NCBI GenBank assembly: GCA_020722245.1
Contig: DYLE01000044.1
Coordinates: 1 to 14,115, forward strand
DNA from: Desulfonema limicola
GTDB taxonomy: Bacteria > Desulfobacterota > Desulfobacteria > Desulfobacterales > Desulfosalsimonadaceae
Direction: 5' to 3'
DNA length: 14,115 bases
Every line of letters begins with the position of its first letter. Position 1 is the first letter of the stretch. A program made the position numbers and the translations under genes. Of the stretch, positions 1-7,504 are shown in pieces. Below the pieces are notes generated by a model, which saw only the letters and a list, made by a program, of their open reading frames with translations, did not search any database and was not told where the DNA came from.

Positions 1-574
1 CAAGGGAAAGACCCTATTTGAAGGGATGACCCTCACGGCCCGGTATTTTTTTGACGCTGTAGGCGCGCGGTTTTACGGCAGCCTGACCTACCGGCAGGTC
101 GAAAATATCGGGGACATCGAAAGCCGTCCCGAAGCCAAACGGGACATTCGAAACGAGGTGGAGGGGCTTAGCCCCATGTTCAGCCGCAAGAAGATTTTGT
201 TTCTCTCTTCTGAAAACGCCTGCCGAAGCCAGATGGCCTGCGCCTTTATGCAGTATTACGCCGGGGACCGGGTTGAGGCGGAAAGCGCCGGGATCACGCC
301 CGCCGCGCATATCGATCCGCTCATGGAAAAGGCCATGGCTGAATCCGGGCTGGATGTGGCGTTTCGCACCCCCCGCCTGATGGAAGAGGCGCTGTCGGAA
401 ACCCGGCCGGAGATGATCATTACCCTAGGATGCGAAAGCGACTGCCCGAACTTGGCCGGGGTGGTCGTCAGGGATTGGGACATTCCTAATCCTACCGGAA
501 AACCCATTCAGGAGATGCGGACCATCCGCGATGAGATCGAGCAGCGGGTCAAGGGGTTGATAAGCGAGCTTTAA
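1..574 (+). CDS. Flavodoxin-like / ArsC-LMW phosphatase-like fusion protein (5' end outside window)
   Basis: The reading frame is open from the first complete codon at position 2, so the start probably lies upstream; the ATG at 26 is only the first in-window start. The first 55 or so residues (GARFYGSLTYR...GDI) resemble the C-terminal end of NAD(P)H-dependent FMN reductase/flavodoxin-fold proteins. From about nt 188 the protein follows the thioredoxin-coupled arsenate reductase/low-molecular-weight tyrosine phosphatase fold: ENACRSQMA aligns with the family P-loop, LGCESDCP with the redox Cys pair, and DWDIPNPTGKP with the acid loop. Two catalytic residues differ from the family: the P-loop nucleophilic Cys is Ser (nt 206-208) and the general-acid Asp of the DP loop is Asn (nt 488-490). 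The second P-loop Cys (nt 221-223), the Arg and the CxxxC pair remain. Arsenate reduction or phosphatase chemistry by the usual mechanism is therefore unlikely. The fold assignment is good; the function is open, and the flavodoxin part is a moderate-confidence inference from a fragment. Confidence 0.75.
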   Translation, partial: KGKTLFEGMTLTARYFFDAVGARFYGSLTYRQVENIGDIESRPEAKRDIRNEVEGLSPMFSRKKILFLSSENACRSQMACAFMQYYAGDRVEAESAGITPAAHIDPLMEKAMAESGLDVAFRTPRLMEEALSETRPEMIITLGCESDCPNLAGVVVRDWDIPNPTGKPIQEMRTIRDEIEQRVKGLISEL

Positions 575-747
575 CAAACCCCTTTGGGCCTTTCTCAACA
601 CTCTGCCGTTTTGAAGCCGGATCGTTTCGATTTTGTCCGAAACTCCGACATTAAGACATTTCCTTATTTTTTTTCAGGAATGGTCACCTGGCCTTTTGAT
701 GTGAGTCTGCCGCCGATCCATGCAAAAGGGTAAGTCCGGTTTTCTGC

Positions 748-776
748 TTGACGCTTAAAAGGATGGTGTATATAGT
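748..776 (+). promoter_or_regulatory. Sigma-70-type promoter of the toxin-antitoxin operon
   Basis: TTGACG (748-753) and TATAGT (771-776) are separated by 17 bases and lie 25 bases before the antitoxin ATG. A second TATAGT copy follows at 782-787, and the two copies flank a short near-symmetric core. Ribbon-helix-helix antitoxins usually repress their own promoter through such short repeats, so this may also be the operator. The boxes are visible; the operator role is inference. Confidence 0.6.
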
Positions 777-801
777 TGATGTATAGTAAAAAGGGGGCGT
801 C

Positions 802-1035
802 ATGATTCGAACGCAGATATACCTTACACAACGTCAGCGGGATGCGCTTGCGGCCATCTCAAAAGTCGCGGGCAAAAAACAAAGCGAGCTGATTCGGGAG
901 GCTGTTGACCGGTTGGTTGATCAGGCGGGAGACCATCACCGGAAGGCCATTCTGAAAAGGGCCGCCGGAATCTGGAAAAAACGGACGGATCTTCCGGATT
1001 TCAGGTCAATCCGGACGGAAATGGACAGAACGTGA
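802..1035 (+). CDS. VapB-like ribbon-helix-helix antitoxin
   Basis: This 77-residue protein has the ribbon-helix-helix pattern: a short N-terminal beta strand (RTQIYL, residues 3-8), a helix at about 10-22 (QRQRDALAAISKV), a turn, and a second helix at about 26-40 (KQSELIREAVDRLVD). The C-terminal half is charged (ILKRAAGIWKKR, FRSIRTEMDR) and would be the toxin-binding tail. The ATG at 802 has a purine-rich AAGGGGG a few bases upstream. The stop TGA at 1033-1035 overlaps the GTG start of the downstream PIN-domain gene, the coupling typical of type II toxin-antitoxin pairs. By family knowledge it binds DNA as a dimer, represses the operon and neutralises the toxin. The specific antitoxin subfamily (CopG/VapB-like) is not resolved. 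Confidence 0.85.
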   Translation: MIRTQIYLTQRQRDALAAISKVAGKKQSELIREAVDRLVDQAGDHHRKAILKRAAGIWKKRTDLPDFRSIRTEMDRT

Positions 1036-1421
1036 TCATGGAAGAATTCATCCTTCCCGATACCGATGTGCTGGTGGATTTTTTCCGGGGAAATGGAAAA
1101 GGCGTGGCTTTTGTCAACGCCCATGCTGCTCGGATCATCCTTTCATCCATCGTGGTCGCGGAGCTGTTTGCCGGGGTCAGGGGTCCCGACGAGCAAACCG
1201 TTCTGGAGGATTTTGTTTCCCTTTTTCATGTGGTTCCGGTGACGGCAGAAATCGCCAAGGCCGCGGGTCTTTATAAGCGGGATTACGGCGCGTCCCACGG
1301 CGTGGGGCTTGCGGACGCGATTATCGCCGCCAGCGCACAGGCCGAAAAAGCCGCGTTAAAGACCCTAAACATTCGGCGTTACCCCATGATCAAGGGGTTG
1401 AAACCGGCTTACCGGAAATGA
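1032..1421 (+). CDS. vapC: VapC-like PIN-domain ribonuclease toxin
   Basis: A 129-residue PIN-domain protein, normal length for VapC. Acidic metal-binding residues are visible: Asp10 and Asp12 in LPDTDVLVDF, Glu44 in VVAELFAG, and Asp95 in GLADAIIAA. The C-terminal TLNIRRYPMIKGLKP (from Thr111) matches the usual VapC ending. VapC toxins are Mg-dependent endoribonucleases that cleave tRNA or rRNA and stop translation; the target cannot be told from sequence. The start is either GTG at 1032, which overlaps the antitoxin stop by four bases, or ATG at 1038 two codons later; I kept the overlapping GTG because it gives translational coupling. The catalytic residues are intact, so the toxin looks functional. 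Confidence 0.9.
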   Translation: MIMEEFILPDTDVLVDFFRGNGKGVAFVNAHAARIILSSIVVAELFAGVRGPDEQTVLEDFVSLFHVVPVTAEIAKAAGLYKRDYGASHGVGLADAIIAASAQAEKAALKTLNIRRYPMIKGLKPAYRK

Positions 1422-1490
1422 CTGGCACCGGTAAAGCCATGACGGTGAAACCTTGATTGATTCGAGCGCATAAAGTCGACGCCCGGCATC

Positions 1491-1509
1491 AGGGAAATAA
1501 AAATTCCCT
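1491..1509. repeat. Short AT-loop hairpin downstream of vapC
   Basis: AGGGAA and TTCCCT form a 6-bp inverted repeat around a 7-base AT-rich loop. It lies about 70 bases after the toxin stop. No T-tract follows it, so it is not a convincing intrinsic terminator. Confidence 0.4.
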
Positions 1510-1510
1510 G

Positions 1511-1552
1511 AAGTGTCACCGGAATTCCCATATAAAGTGTCACCAGAATTCC
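1511..1552. repeat. Two direct repeats containing TGTCACC(G/A)GAATTCC
   Basis: AAGTGTCACCGGAATTCC at 1511-1528 is repeated as AAGTGTCACCAGAATTCC at 1535-1552, 17 of 18 bases identical, with a 24-base period. Repeated TGT...-type units near an end are seen in some insertion sequences (for example IS21-like elements), so this may be a solo transposon end. No transposase reading frame is nearby, so that origin is a guess. Confidence 0.55.
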
Positions 1553-1566
1553 AAGAAAATTAATTT

Positions 1567-1635
1567 CCCGCAGCTTGCTGCGATGAGGTTGACATAATCA
1601 AAATACTGACACCCCGCTGCTTGCGGCGAGGTCGT
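1567..1635. repeat. Pair of extragenic palindromes with CTTG tetraloops
   Basis: CGCAGCTTGCTGCG (1569-1582) and CGCTGCTTGCGGCG (1615-1628) are two related units, 46 bases apart. Each folds to a 5-bp stem closed by G(CTTG)C; the second contains one G-T wobble. Both are preceded by CCC and followed by GAGG or GATGAGG, so the homology extends past the stems. Transcribed from the minus strand they lie directly after the PocR gene and may help 3'-end formation. They look like REP-type elements. Confidence 0.6.
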
Positions 1636-2163
1636 TCATTTTTTGCTTGCCGTCTGCCGCCGGTGATAGTCGGTTACGATGTCATCGATCCGGTGTTGAA
1701 TATACGCGCCCAGGGCTTCCGCCTGTTCAGAGCTGATGCTTCCAATATTCTTAGCCAGGCGTTCGATTTCCTCGACCTCCAGGCCGACGGTTTTGTTGAC
1801 CATAAACGAATCCACCTCTCCGTCATCCAGGATCAGCCCGCATGCCCCGGCAGAACCGATAAACTCGTCATTTACAAATATCGGCACCACCAGTTTCAGC
1901 AGCCCGGCATCGCATTCCTCCACAATCGCTTTTTTCGCCTGTCGGGCCACTTCGGCGATATTCATCTGGGCCACGGCGCAGATAAAGCTCTGTCCCCGGT
2001 CCACCGCCTTGATTTTCGGGCAGAGCTGGTTCGCCCATTGTTTATACCCGGTTATCCGGATGCCGTCTATGTCGAACACGCTTGCGTTCAGGCCGGACCG
2101 CTCGTGAATATCCTTTTCAAGCGCCAACCATTCCTCGATCGGTAACACATCGGTCAGTTTCAT
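1636..2163 (-). CDS. Stand-alone PocR-type sensory domain protein
   Basis: The product (175 aa) matches the PocR ligand-binding domain over nearly its whole length: MKLTDVLPIEEWLALEKD at the N-terminus, SVFDIDGIRITGY, LVVPIFVNDEFIGSAGACG, and a C-terminal helical part (VEEIERLAKNIG). Four cysteines (48, 62, 84, 108) sit at typical PocR positions and may bind a metal or sense redox. There is no DNA-binding, kinase or GGDEF partner domain, so this is a sensor module without a visible output. The ATG at 2163 is preceded by AGAGGAAG at normal distance; the longer frame to 2232 adds 23 residues unlike the family and is not favoured. Family members are thought to bind small hydrocarbon derivatives, 1,2-propanediol in the type protein; the ligand here is unknown. 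Confidence 0.85.
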   Translation of the reverse strand: MKLTDVLPIEEWLALEKDIHERSGLNASVFDIDGIRITGYKQWANQLCPKIKAVDRGQSFICAVAQMNIAEVARQAKKAIVEECDAGLLKLVVPIFVNDEFIGSAGACGLILDDGEVDSFMVNKTVGLEVEEIERLAKNIGSISSEQAEALGAYIQHRIDDIVTDYHRRQTASKK

Positions 2164-2228
2164 GGGTCTTCCTCTGTCTGTTAAAAGGTCGTTGGTCAAC
2201 ACACGGGCAAGCGCCCATGGGAAATGTT

Positions 2229-2257
2229 TCAATACCCAAATTCGGAAGCTCTGTCAA
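2229..2257 (-). promoter_or_regulatory. Candidate promoter of the PocR gene
   Basis: On the minus strand a perfect TTGACA (2257-2252) is followed after 17 bases by TATTGA (2234-2229), a weak -10 box. A small GGGC/GCCC hairpin lies in the leader between this and the ATG at 2163. The -35 is strong and the -10 poor. Confidence 0.4.
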
Positions 2258-2461
2258 TTATCAAGTGGATGGGGGAAATAAACCGTATGTAAAGCCGGGC
2301 CGCTTAGGTCGTTTGCTAAGAGTGGAAGCTGGCCGGAAGGCGTCCGGTTAGTTGATTTTCATGGACAAGTTCCTGTCAGCCCTGTTAAAGATTGGATAAA
2401 AAGGCGGGATGATCGAAAACCCGCATCGCCGCCGAAGACCCTGTTTTTGGATCGTACAGTG

Positions 2462-5400
2462 ATGCCCAGTCGATTGACTATATATTTTGACCGGCGCGAT
2501 TACAACCTGCTGGAGATTGTAAACCGCATGCTGGAAGGGGAGCAATCCCACCTGGAGGCGCAAAGACGGTTTTTCCATTATTTTCATCCCCGCGGCATCA
2601 AGGAGATGGCGGAAACCAAAGGCCTGCGCATCGCCTATGCGGTCATCCATCTTTTGGAATCGTTGGAACGCGGCCGCATGGAGGACCGTCTGCATGCCTT
2701 AAGGGCGCTTCGGGACGAGGTGCTGTGCGGCCCGGATCAGGGGCTTCAGAAAAACACCGCCCGGGTGCTCATTGAAATCATGAAGGACCTGGTGCGGGCC
2801 CACGGAGACCCTTCCCGGCAGCTTAAGCTGGCCCATGATTTCCGGATCGTGGCTTCCGGCAAGCCCCGCATCGTACGCAGCTATTTGAAGCGCTACCGCC
2901 TTCTGGAAATGCCCGAGGAATGGAACCAGCTGGCCTTTGACGACCATGTGCACGACGCCAATACCAAGGGGCGCAAGTCCACCACCCACCTGATCATGGA
3001 CGCATGGATCAAGGGGATTCGGCGGCTGCGGGTGGTTTACTACAATTTTATTCGGCCGGAAACCGCAGCGGAGCTGATGGAAGCGGCCGCCATCATGGGG
3101 ATCACGGTCTGGGTCGGGATTGAATTTTCCGCTTCTTTTTACGGCCGGTTTGTTCAATTGATCTGGGTTCCGCGCGGGTTTGCGGACGCCAGGGATTTTC
3201 TTCGCTTTCTTTCCAGGGAACCGGTTCGGGCGTTTATGGATGAGGGAAGGGCGGTTTCGGATTACCAGGCCGATTATGTGCTGGCGATCCTGGATCAGTT
3301 CAACCGGCGGCATTGTTTTGCCGTCGCCGAGGAGCTCGGTATCGACCCGCCGGCGATGGACCCCGAAGAATTTCTATCCTTTGTCGGCATGGGTCAGGCC
3401 TCGCTGCTGCACCTGGCGCTGTTTGTTCACTCCCGGCTGCTGCCCCTGATGGAAGAAAAGGTGGCACAGTTGCGGCAACGTTATGCAAAGGCCGGCCCGG
3501 ATGAACGTCGAGAGATCGAGGAGGCGATCGAACGCCTGGACCGATTTGACCCCCAGTCTGTTTACCAGCGGTTCCTGAAGCCGGAGCAAAACCCATCGGT
3601 GCCGGATATCAACCGGGTAAGCGGAATGGAAAGCCTTCCTTCCCTGATGCGGCTTTCCCCTTGCAAGCTGGTCGACCGGCTGGTGCAGCTCCATTCAGGC
3701 TACCGCATCACCTTAAACCTGAGCAACCTGAGGGTGGAGGATGTCCTTGAACTCCTCTATGACTGCAACGGCAGAATCACCCGCCTGGAGATTTTCAACC
3801 TGAAGGATTTTTCCGACGGCAAGGTGCAACACATCCCTCCCATCCATCAGCTTCAACAGGCCATCAACAGCGGAAACGTGATCCAGCTCAAGCGGATCAT
3901 TCTGGACATCATCGAGAAGATGAAGGCAGATACCGATCCGACCGCTCGCGGCCGTGTTCCCAAGTTTCGAAAAATATTAGCGGATATCGAGTCCTTGAGG
4001 GATATGTACAAAATCAAGCCCTTGAGGCCGCGCATCGGCAGCGATTCCACAGGGCAGTGGCCCGGGATGCACGGTATGGGACTTGCGGTCATGGACTCGC
4101 TTCCGGGCCGAGCACAACGGGCTATTTTCCAACAGACCGAAACGCCTCGGTTTTTCCTTCCCTTTTATGTGGATACCTCGCTGCGCCTGGTCTGCAAACC
4201 GGCCGCCGGTATGGGGGAAAAAACCGCTCGGGTGTATCAATGGCTGCGACGGGTTCCTGGGTTTTCCCACGCCGGGATGGAGTGCCGAAGGGAATGGGTC
4301 GCCCATGAAGATTTCACGCGCATGGTCGCTCAGGGTAACATCCTCACCCTGGGCGGGGTTCAGGCCGGCAGCACCAACGGATTCTTGCCGGATCCGTCGC
4401 AGGCCGGACCGCATCGCCTGCTTTTCCCATGGCGGTATCTTCAATCCAGCCTGAAGAATTTTTTGAAGATACTGGCCGGGTTTGTGCCCGCCTCTCTCAC
4501 CTTTTACTTGACCCATGACTGGTGGGTGCTGATGTATTTCGGCGCGTTCATCTGGTTTTCCATCACCGGGTTGCGCAACATCCTTCAGTCGGTTATGGGC
4601 GGCGGCGGCATCGGGCGTTCCCATCTGCTTCGCTGGAAGGATTACGTCAGCTGGGACCGGCTGGCGGACTCCCTGTTTTTCACCGGGTTTTCGGTTCCCC
4701 TGCTTGATTTTTTGACCAAAACCCTTCTGCTGGATTATGGATTCGGCATCACCACGGCCACCCATCCGGTGGAGCTGTACGCGGTCATGGCGATGGTCAA
4801 CGGGGTTTACCTGACCAGTCATAACCTGTATCGGGGACTGCCGAAAACCGTTGCCTATGCCAATTTTTTCCGCAGCATCTTCTCGATTCCGGTGGCTTTT
4901 GGAATAAACCTTGCCGCCGGGAGCCTGCTTTCGGCTTTCGGCGCAGCCCAGGTCAATACCATATTGCAGAGCTGGGCGGCCGTGATCTCCAAGACCGCTT
5001 CGGATTGTGTGGCCGGTGTGATCGAGGGAACGGTGGACCGGGCCAGAAACATTCGAGACCGGTTGAACGATTACCGTCATAGGCTTGCGCAGTTTTTTGA
5101 GGTGTATGCCCGACTGAATATGCACTTTCCGGAGGCTGATCCCACAGACCTTCTGGAACAGCCTTCCGAATGGTTTCGTTCAAGCGACGAAGACGTCCGG
5201 CATCAGATCCGGATTATGACCATCAACGCCCTGGACCTGCTTTACTTCTGGATGTACCAGCCCCGTAGCCGCACCGCGTTCGGCAAGCTCATGAGCGAGA
5301 TGCCCCCTGAGGAGCGCCACATCCTGATCCGCTCCCAGGCGATTTTAAACATGGAACGGGAGATCAGCCAGATGTTTATCGACGGGGTCGTCGGTTCCAA

Positions 5401-5500
5401 TTTTTCAAGGCCGCTGGCGTTTTATCTTTCCCGTTACAGGGAGTACCTGAAAGGGATCGACCGGTTAAACGCGGCCATAGAAAAAAAGCGCTCCGGTTGA
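2462..5500 (+). CDS. Very large membrane protein with PHP-like N-terminal region, function unknown
   Basis: I do not recognise a named family for this roughly 1012-residue protein. In the N-terminal third, FDDHVHDANTKGRKSTTHLI (His162, His164) followed by VWVGIEFSA (Glu221) recalls the HxH and GIE motifs of PHP-type metallophosphoesterases. The other PHP metal ligands are not obvious, so the match is weak. The middle is soluble and helix-rich. Between about residues 660 and 850 there are four to five hydrophobic segments (for example WWVLMYFGAFIWFSITGL and IPVAFGINLAAGSLLSAFGA). The last 160 or so residues are again soluble and charged. The start is uncertain: ATG 2462 overlaps the stop of a 17-codon frame (2409-2462) as TGATG, while in-frame TTG 2447 and GTG 2459 also exist; none has a good ribosome binding site. 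It is transcribed alone, facing the TetR gene 36 bases away. The coding call is firm; the function is not known. Confidence 0.85.
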   Translation: MPSRLTIYFDRRDYNLLEIVNRMLEGEQSHLEAQRRFFHYFHPRGIKEMAETKGLRIAYAVIHLLESLERGRMEDRLHALRALRDEVLCGPDQGLQKNTARVLIEIMKDLVRAHGDPSRQLKLAHDFRIVASGKPRIVRSYLKRYRLLEMPEEWNQLAFDDHVHDANTKGRKSTTHLIMDAWIKGIRRLRVVYYNFIRPETAAELMEAAAIMGITVWVGIEFSASFYGRFVQLIWVPRGFADARDFLRFLSREPVRAFMDEGRAVSDYQADYVLAILDQFNRRHCFAVAEELGIDPPAMDPEEFLSFVGMGQASLLHLALFVHSRLLPLMEEKVAQLRQRYAKAGPDERREIEEAIERLDRFDPQSVYQRFLKPEQNPSVPDINRVSGMESLPSLMRLSPCKLVDRLVQLHSGYRITLNLSNLRVEDVLELLYDCNGRITRLEIFNLKDFSDGKVQHIPPIHQLQQAINSGNVIQLKRIILDIIEKMKADTDPTARGRVPKFRKILADIESLRDMYKIKPLRPRIGSDSTGQWPGMHGMGLAVMDSLPGRAQRAIFQQTETPRFFLPFYVDTSLRLVCKPAAGMGEKTARVYQWLRRVPGFSHAGMECRREWVAHEDFTRMVAQGNILTLGGVQAGSTNGFLPDPSQAGPHRLLFPWRYLQSSLKNFLKILAGFVPASLTFYLTHDWWVLMYFGAFIWFSITGLRNILQSVMGGGGIGRSHLLRWKDYVSWDRLADSLFFTGFSVPLLDFLTKTLLLDYGFGITTATHPVELYAVMAMVNGVYLTSHNLYRGLPKTVAYANFFRSIFSIPVAFGINLAAGSLLSAFGAAQVNTILQSWAAVISKTASDCVAGVIEGTVDRARNIRDRLNDYRHRLAQFFEVYARLNMHFPEADPTDLLEQPSEWFRSSDEDVRHQIRIMTINALDLLYFWMYQPRSRTAFGKLMSEMPPEERHILIRSQAILNMEREISQMFIDGVVGSNFSRPLAFYLSRYREYLKGIDRLNAAIEKKRSG

Positions 5501-5536
5501 GTCGATTCAATAGTTTTTACCTGTCCTTCACAGCTT

Positions 5537-6136
5537 TCACTGTCCGAACACCCGGGCCACCACACCGGCCAGCCGAAGGGTATGCCGTTTTATCTCTTTG
5601 GGCGTTTTTCCCGGATACCGGGCGTAGCTGATCATGATCCCGTTTAGCGCTGAGAAAAGCGCGTGGGCTGATAGCCGATTGTGGATTTTTCGGGTTTGCG
5701 TCGATGTCAGCACGCCCTCGATACGATCCATCAGGCGTTTTGTGGTCTGATTGAGCTTTTGGGCGGCATCCTCGGAAACGCTGCCGCCCAGCATAAAGTG
5801 TCCCATCATCTGGTAGAAGGTCATATTCTCATTCAGATACGAAATATAGGTTTTGCAGAGGCGGTCCAGGGACAGGGCATGGCTGCGGGTCTCTTGATCC
5901 AGAATCCGCGTGATTTTTTGGATGTGGTTTAAAAAAATTTCAAGAAACAGCTCCGTCATGTCCGCATAGCAGTTGTAGATGGTTCCGATGCTCACATCCG
6001 CGGTCCTTGCGATTTCCCTTACGGTCACCTCCCGAAAGTTTTTCCGGGCGAAAAGGGTTTGGGCGGCATCGAGGATGAGCCTGCGCCGGTCCTTGCGCTC
6101 TTTCTGTTTGAGCTGAAGAAGGGTTTTGTTGGCCAA
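5537..6136 (-). CDS. TetR-family transcriptional regulator
   Basis: A 199-residue TetR/AcrR-type repressor. Residues 16-65 form the DNA-binding domain (RRRLILDAAQTLFARKNF, then VTVREIARTADVSIGTIYNCY with the helix-turn-helix at about 38-57). The rest is the variable helical ligand and dimer domain. The start codon is TTG at 6136; the sequence TGAAGGA, which overlaps the stop codon of the acyl-CoA dehydrogenase, serves as its ribosome binding site at a good distance. The two genes are 11 bases apart and surely cotranscribed, with the regulator second. TetR proteins next to acyl-CoA dehydrogenases usually respond to an acyl-CoA or fatty/aromatic acid and repress their own operon. A matching palindrome lies over the operon promoter (7469-7485). 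Confidence 0.9.
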   Translation of the reverse strand: MANKTLLQLKQKERKDRRRLILDAAQTLFARKNFREVTVREIARTADVSIGTIYNCYADMTELFLEIFLNHIQKITRILDQETRSHALSLDRLCKTYISYLNENMTFYQMMGHFMLGGSVSEDAAQKLNQTTKRLMDRIEGVLTSTQTRKIHNRLSAHALFSALNGIMISYARYPGKTPKEIKRHTLRLAGVVARVFGQ

Positions 6137-6147
6137 GCCGTTTTCCT

Positions 6148-7422
6148 TCAGTTGTCGATTTTTCCTTCAAACACGGCCGCCATGTCCTCATCGGTGAAGC
6201 ATCGTTCGGTGACATCTGGGTTTGTGGCGTCATCCTCCATCAGCCGCCGGTCATAGGAGGGGTCCAGGATTTCGTTGTAGTATTCATGCTGGATCATCAG
6301 GTTCATAATCTCGCTGGTACCGGTCCAGATCATCCCCAGCCGTGTATCCCGAACCGCCCGTTCAATGGGATAGACATCGGTGTACCCGATGCCCCCCATG
6401 ATCTGCATGGCGCTGTTGACGATGTTCCATGCGGATTCCGTGGCGCAGCGCTTGGCCTCGCTGACCAGGCGGCGCATGCGGGGATAGTTTTCATCCACAG
6501 CCCGGGCCGCGATATAGGTCAGTCCTCGAGCCGCATCGAGCTGGGTGATGGCGTCCGCCACCCTGAAGCTGACCGCCTGGTATTTTCGAATCTCCTTTCC
6601 AAACGCCCTTCGGCGGTTGGAATACCGAACCGCAAGATCCAGAGCGCCCCATACCCCCAGGCATCCGCCTGCCGAGGTCAGGCGCTCGGGGATCATCATC
6701 TGATGGAAGCAGAGGGCACCGCCGTGCAGCTCGCCCACCAGGTTTTCCTTGGGAACCTTGACATCCCTGAACACCAGCCGGCCGGTTCCGCCTCCCCGGC
6801 AGCCCATGAGCCCATACAGATACTCGGTTTCCACACCGGGCCCCCGGTCCACGATCAGGAGGCTGAGCCGGTTGTATTTGTGCGCGGCCGGGTCGGAGTT
6901 GGTCAGGCAGTAGACCAGAAAGAAATCCGCCCCCTGGGCGCCCACCACAAACCGCTTCTGACCGTTTAAAATGAAGTGGTCTCCATGAAGCTCGGCCCGG
7001 GTCATGGCGCCGAAAAAGTCGGAGCCGCCCCGGGGTTCGGTCAGGGCCTCGGCGGCCACCCGTTTTCCGGCAAGGTAGGGCTTTAGGTATTTTTCCTTCT
7101 GTTCCTCGGTGCCGAACTTGTCCAAGGCCTCGCCGACAATAGACGGCATGACAAAGGCGCAGCCGAGCGCCATGCCCAGGCAGCCGATCTCCTCGATGGC
7201 CGCCACCTCGGCCACCCAGTTCAATCCGCGTCCGCCGTATTTTTCAGGAAACCGAATGCCCAAGAGTTTTCTTTCGGCCAGCTTTTCCACAAACTCCTTG
7301 GGATAGGTGATTTCGTCCTTATCCATTTTTCGCAGAAAGTCGCCGGTGATCTCTTCCCGGACAAACCGTCTCGCCTCTTTTTTGACCTCCCGGGCCTCAG
7401 GGGACAGCAGAAAATCATACAT
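6148..7422 (-). CDS. Acyl-CoA dehydrogenase
   Basis: A 424-residue FAD-dependent acyl-CoA dehydrogenase, slightly longer than the usual 380-400 because of a charged C-terminal tail after YYNEILDPSYD. The N-terminal helical domain, the middle beta domain (ALTEPRGGSDFFGAMTRAE, GQKRFVVGAQGADFF) and the C-terminal helical domain (RRAFGKEIRKYQAVSFRVAD, QIMGGIGYTDVYPIERAVRD) are all present. The Glu of the YEGT loop used by medium- and short-chain enzymes is replaced (Trp366-Thr367-Gly-Thr). Glu246 in IPERL aligns with the alternative catalytic base of long-chain and isovaleryl-CoA dehydrogenases. It should make an enoyl-CoA and pass electrons to electron-transfer flavoprotein; the substrate is not determined, but branched or long acyl-CoA fits the base position. 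The ATG at 7422 has a strong AAGGAGGT upstream. First gene of an operon with the TetR regulator. Confidence 0.93.
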   Translation of the reverse strand: MYDFLLSPEAREVKKEARRFVREEITGDFLRKMDKDEITYPKEFVEKLAERKLLGIRFPEKYGGRGLNWVAEVAAIEEIGCLGMALGCAFVMPSIVGEALDKFGTEEQKEKYLKPYLAGKRVAAEALTEPRGGSDFFGAMTRAELHGDHFILNGQKRFVVGAQGADFFLVYCLTNSDPAAHKYNRLSLLIVDRGPGVETEYLYGLMGCRGGGTGRLVFRDVKVPKENLVGELHGGALCFHQMMIPERLTSAGGCLGVWGALDLAVRYSNRRRAFGKEIRKYQAVSFRVADAITQLDAARGLTYIAARAVDENYPRMRRLVSEAKRCATESAWNIVNSAMQIMGGIGYTDVYPIERAVRDTRLGMIWTGTSEIMNLMIQHEYYNEILDPSYDRRLMEDDATNPDVTERCFTDEDMAAVFEGKIDN

Positions 7423-7468
7423 AAGAACCTCCTTGTATTGGCGGGTGAGTATAAAATCAAAGCTAAAT

Positions 7469-7504
7469 ATTGAACGATGTTCAATTTATTGATCATTGCT
7501 CAAA
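7469..7504. promoter_or_regulatory. Probable TetR operator: perfect palindrome plus degenerate second copy
   Basis: ATTGAACGATGTTCAAT (7469-7485) is a perfect 7-3-7 inverted repeat. A second site at 7488-7504 (ATTGATC-ATT-GCTCAAA) keeps five of seven matched pairs, with centres 19 bases apart. The first overlaps the -10 box and the second fills the -35/-10 spacer of the minus-strand promoter. This is the arrangement expected for autorepression by the TetR protein of this operon. Confidence 0.65.

Noticed and set aside
3977..5125. Long minus-strand open frame (382 codons) inside the giant gene
   Set aside because: It lies antisense to a clearly coding frame, is rich in Pro, Gly, His and Gln without domain character, and has no ribosome binding site; it is a shadow caused by GC-rich codon use.
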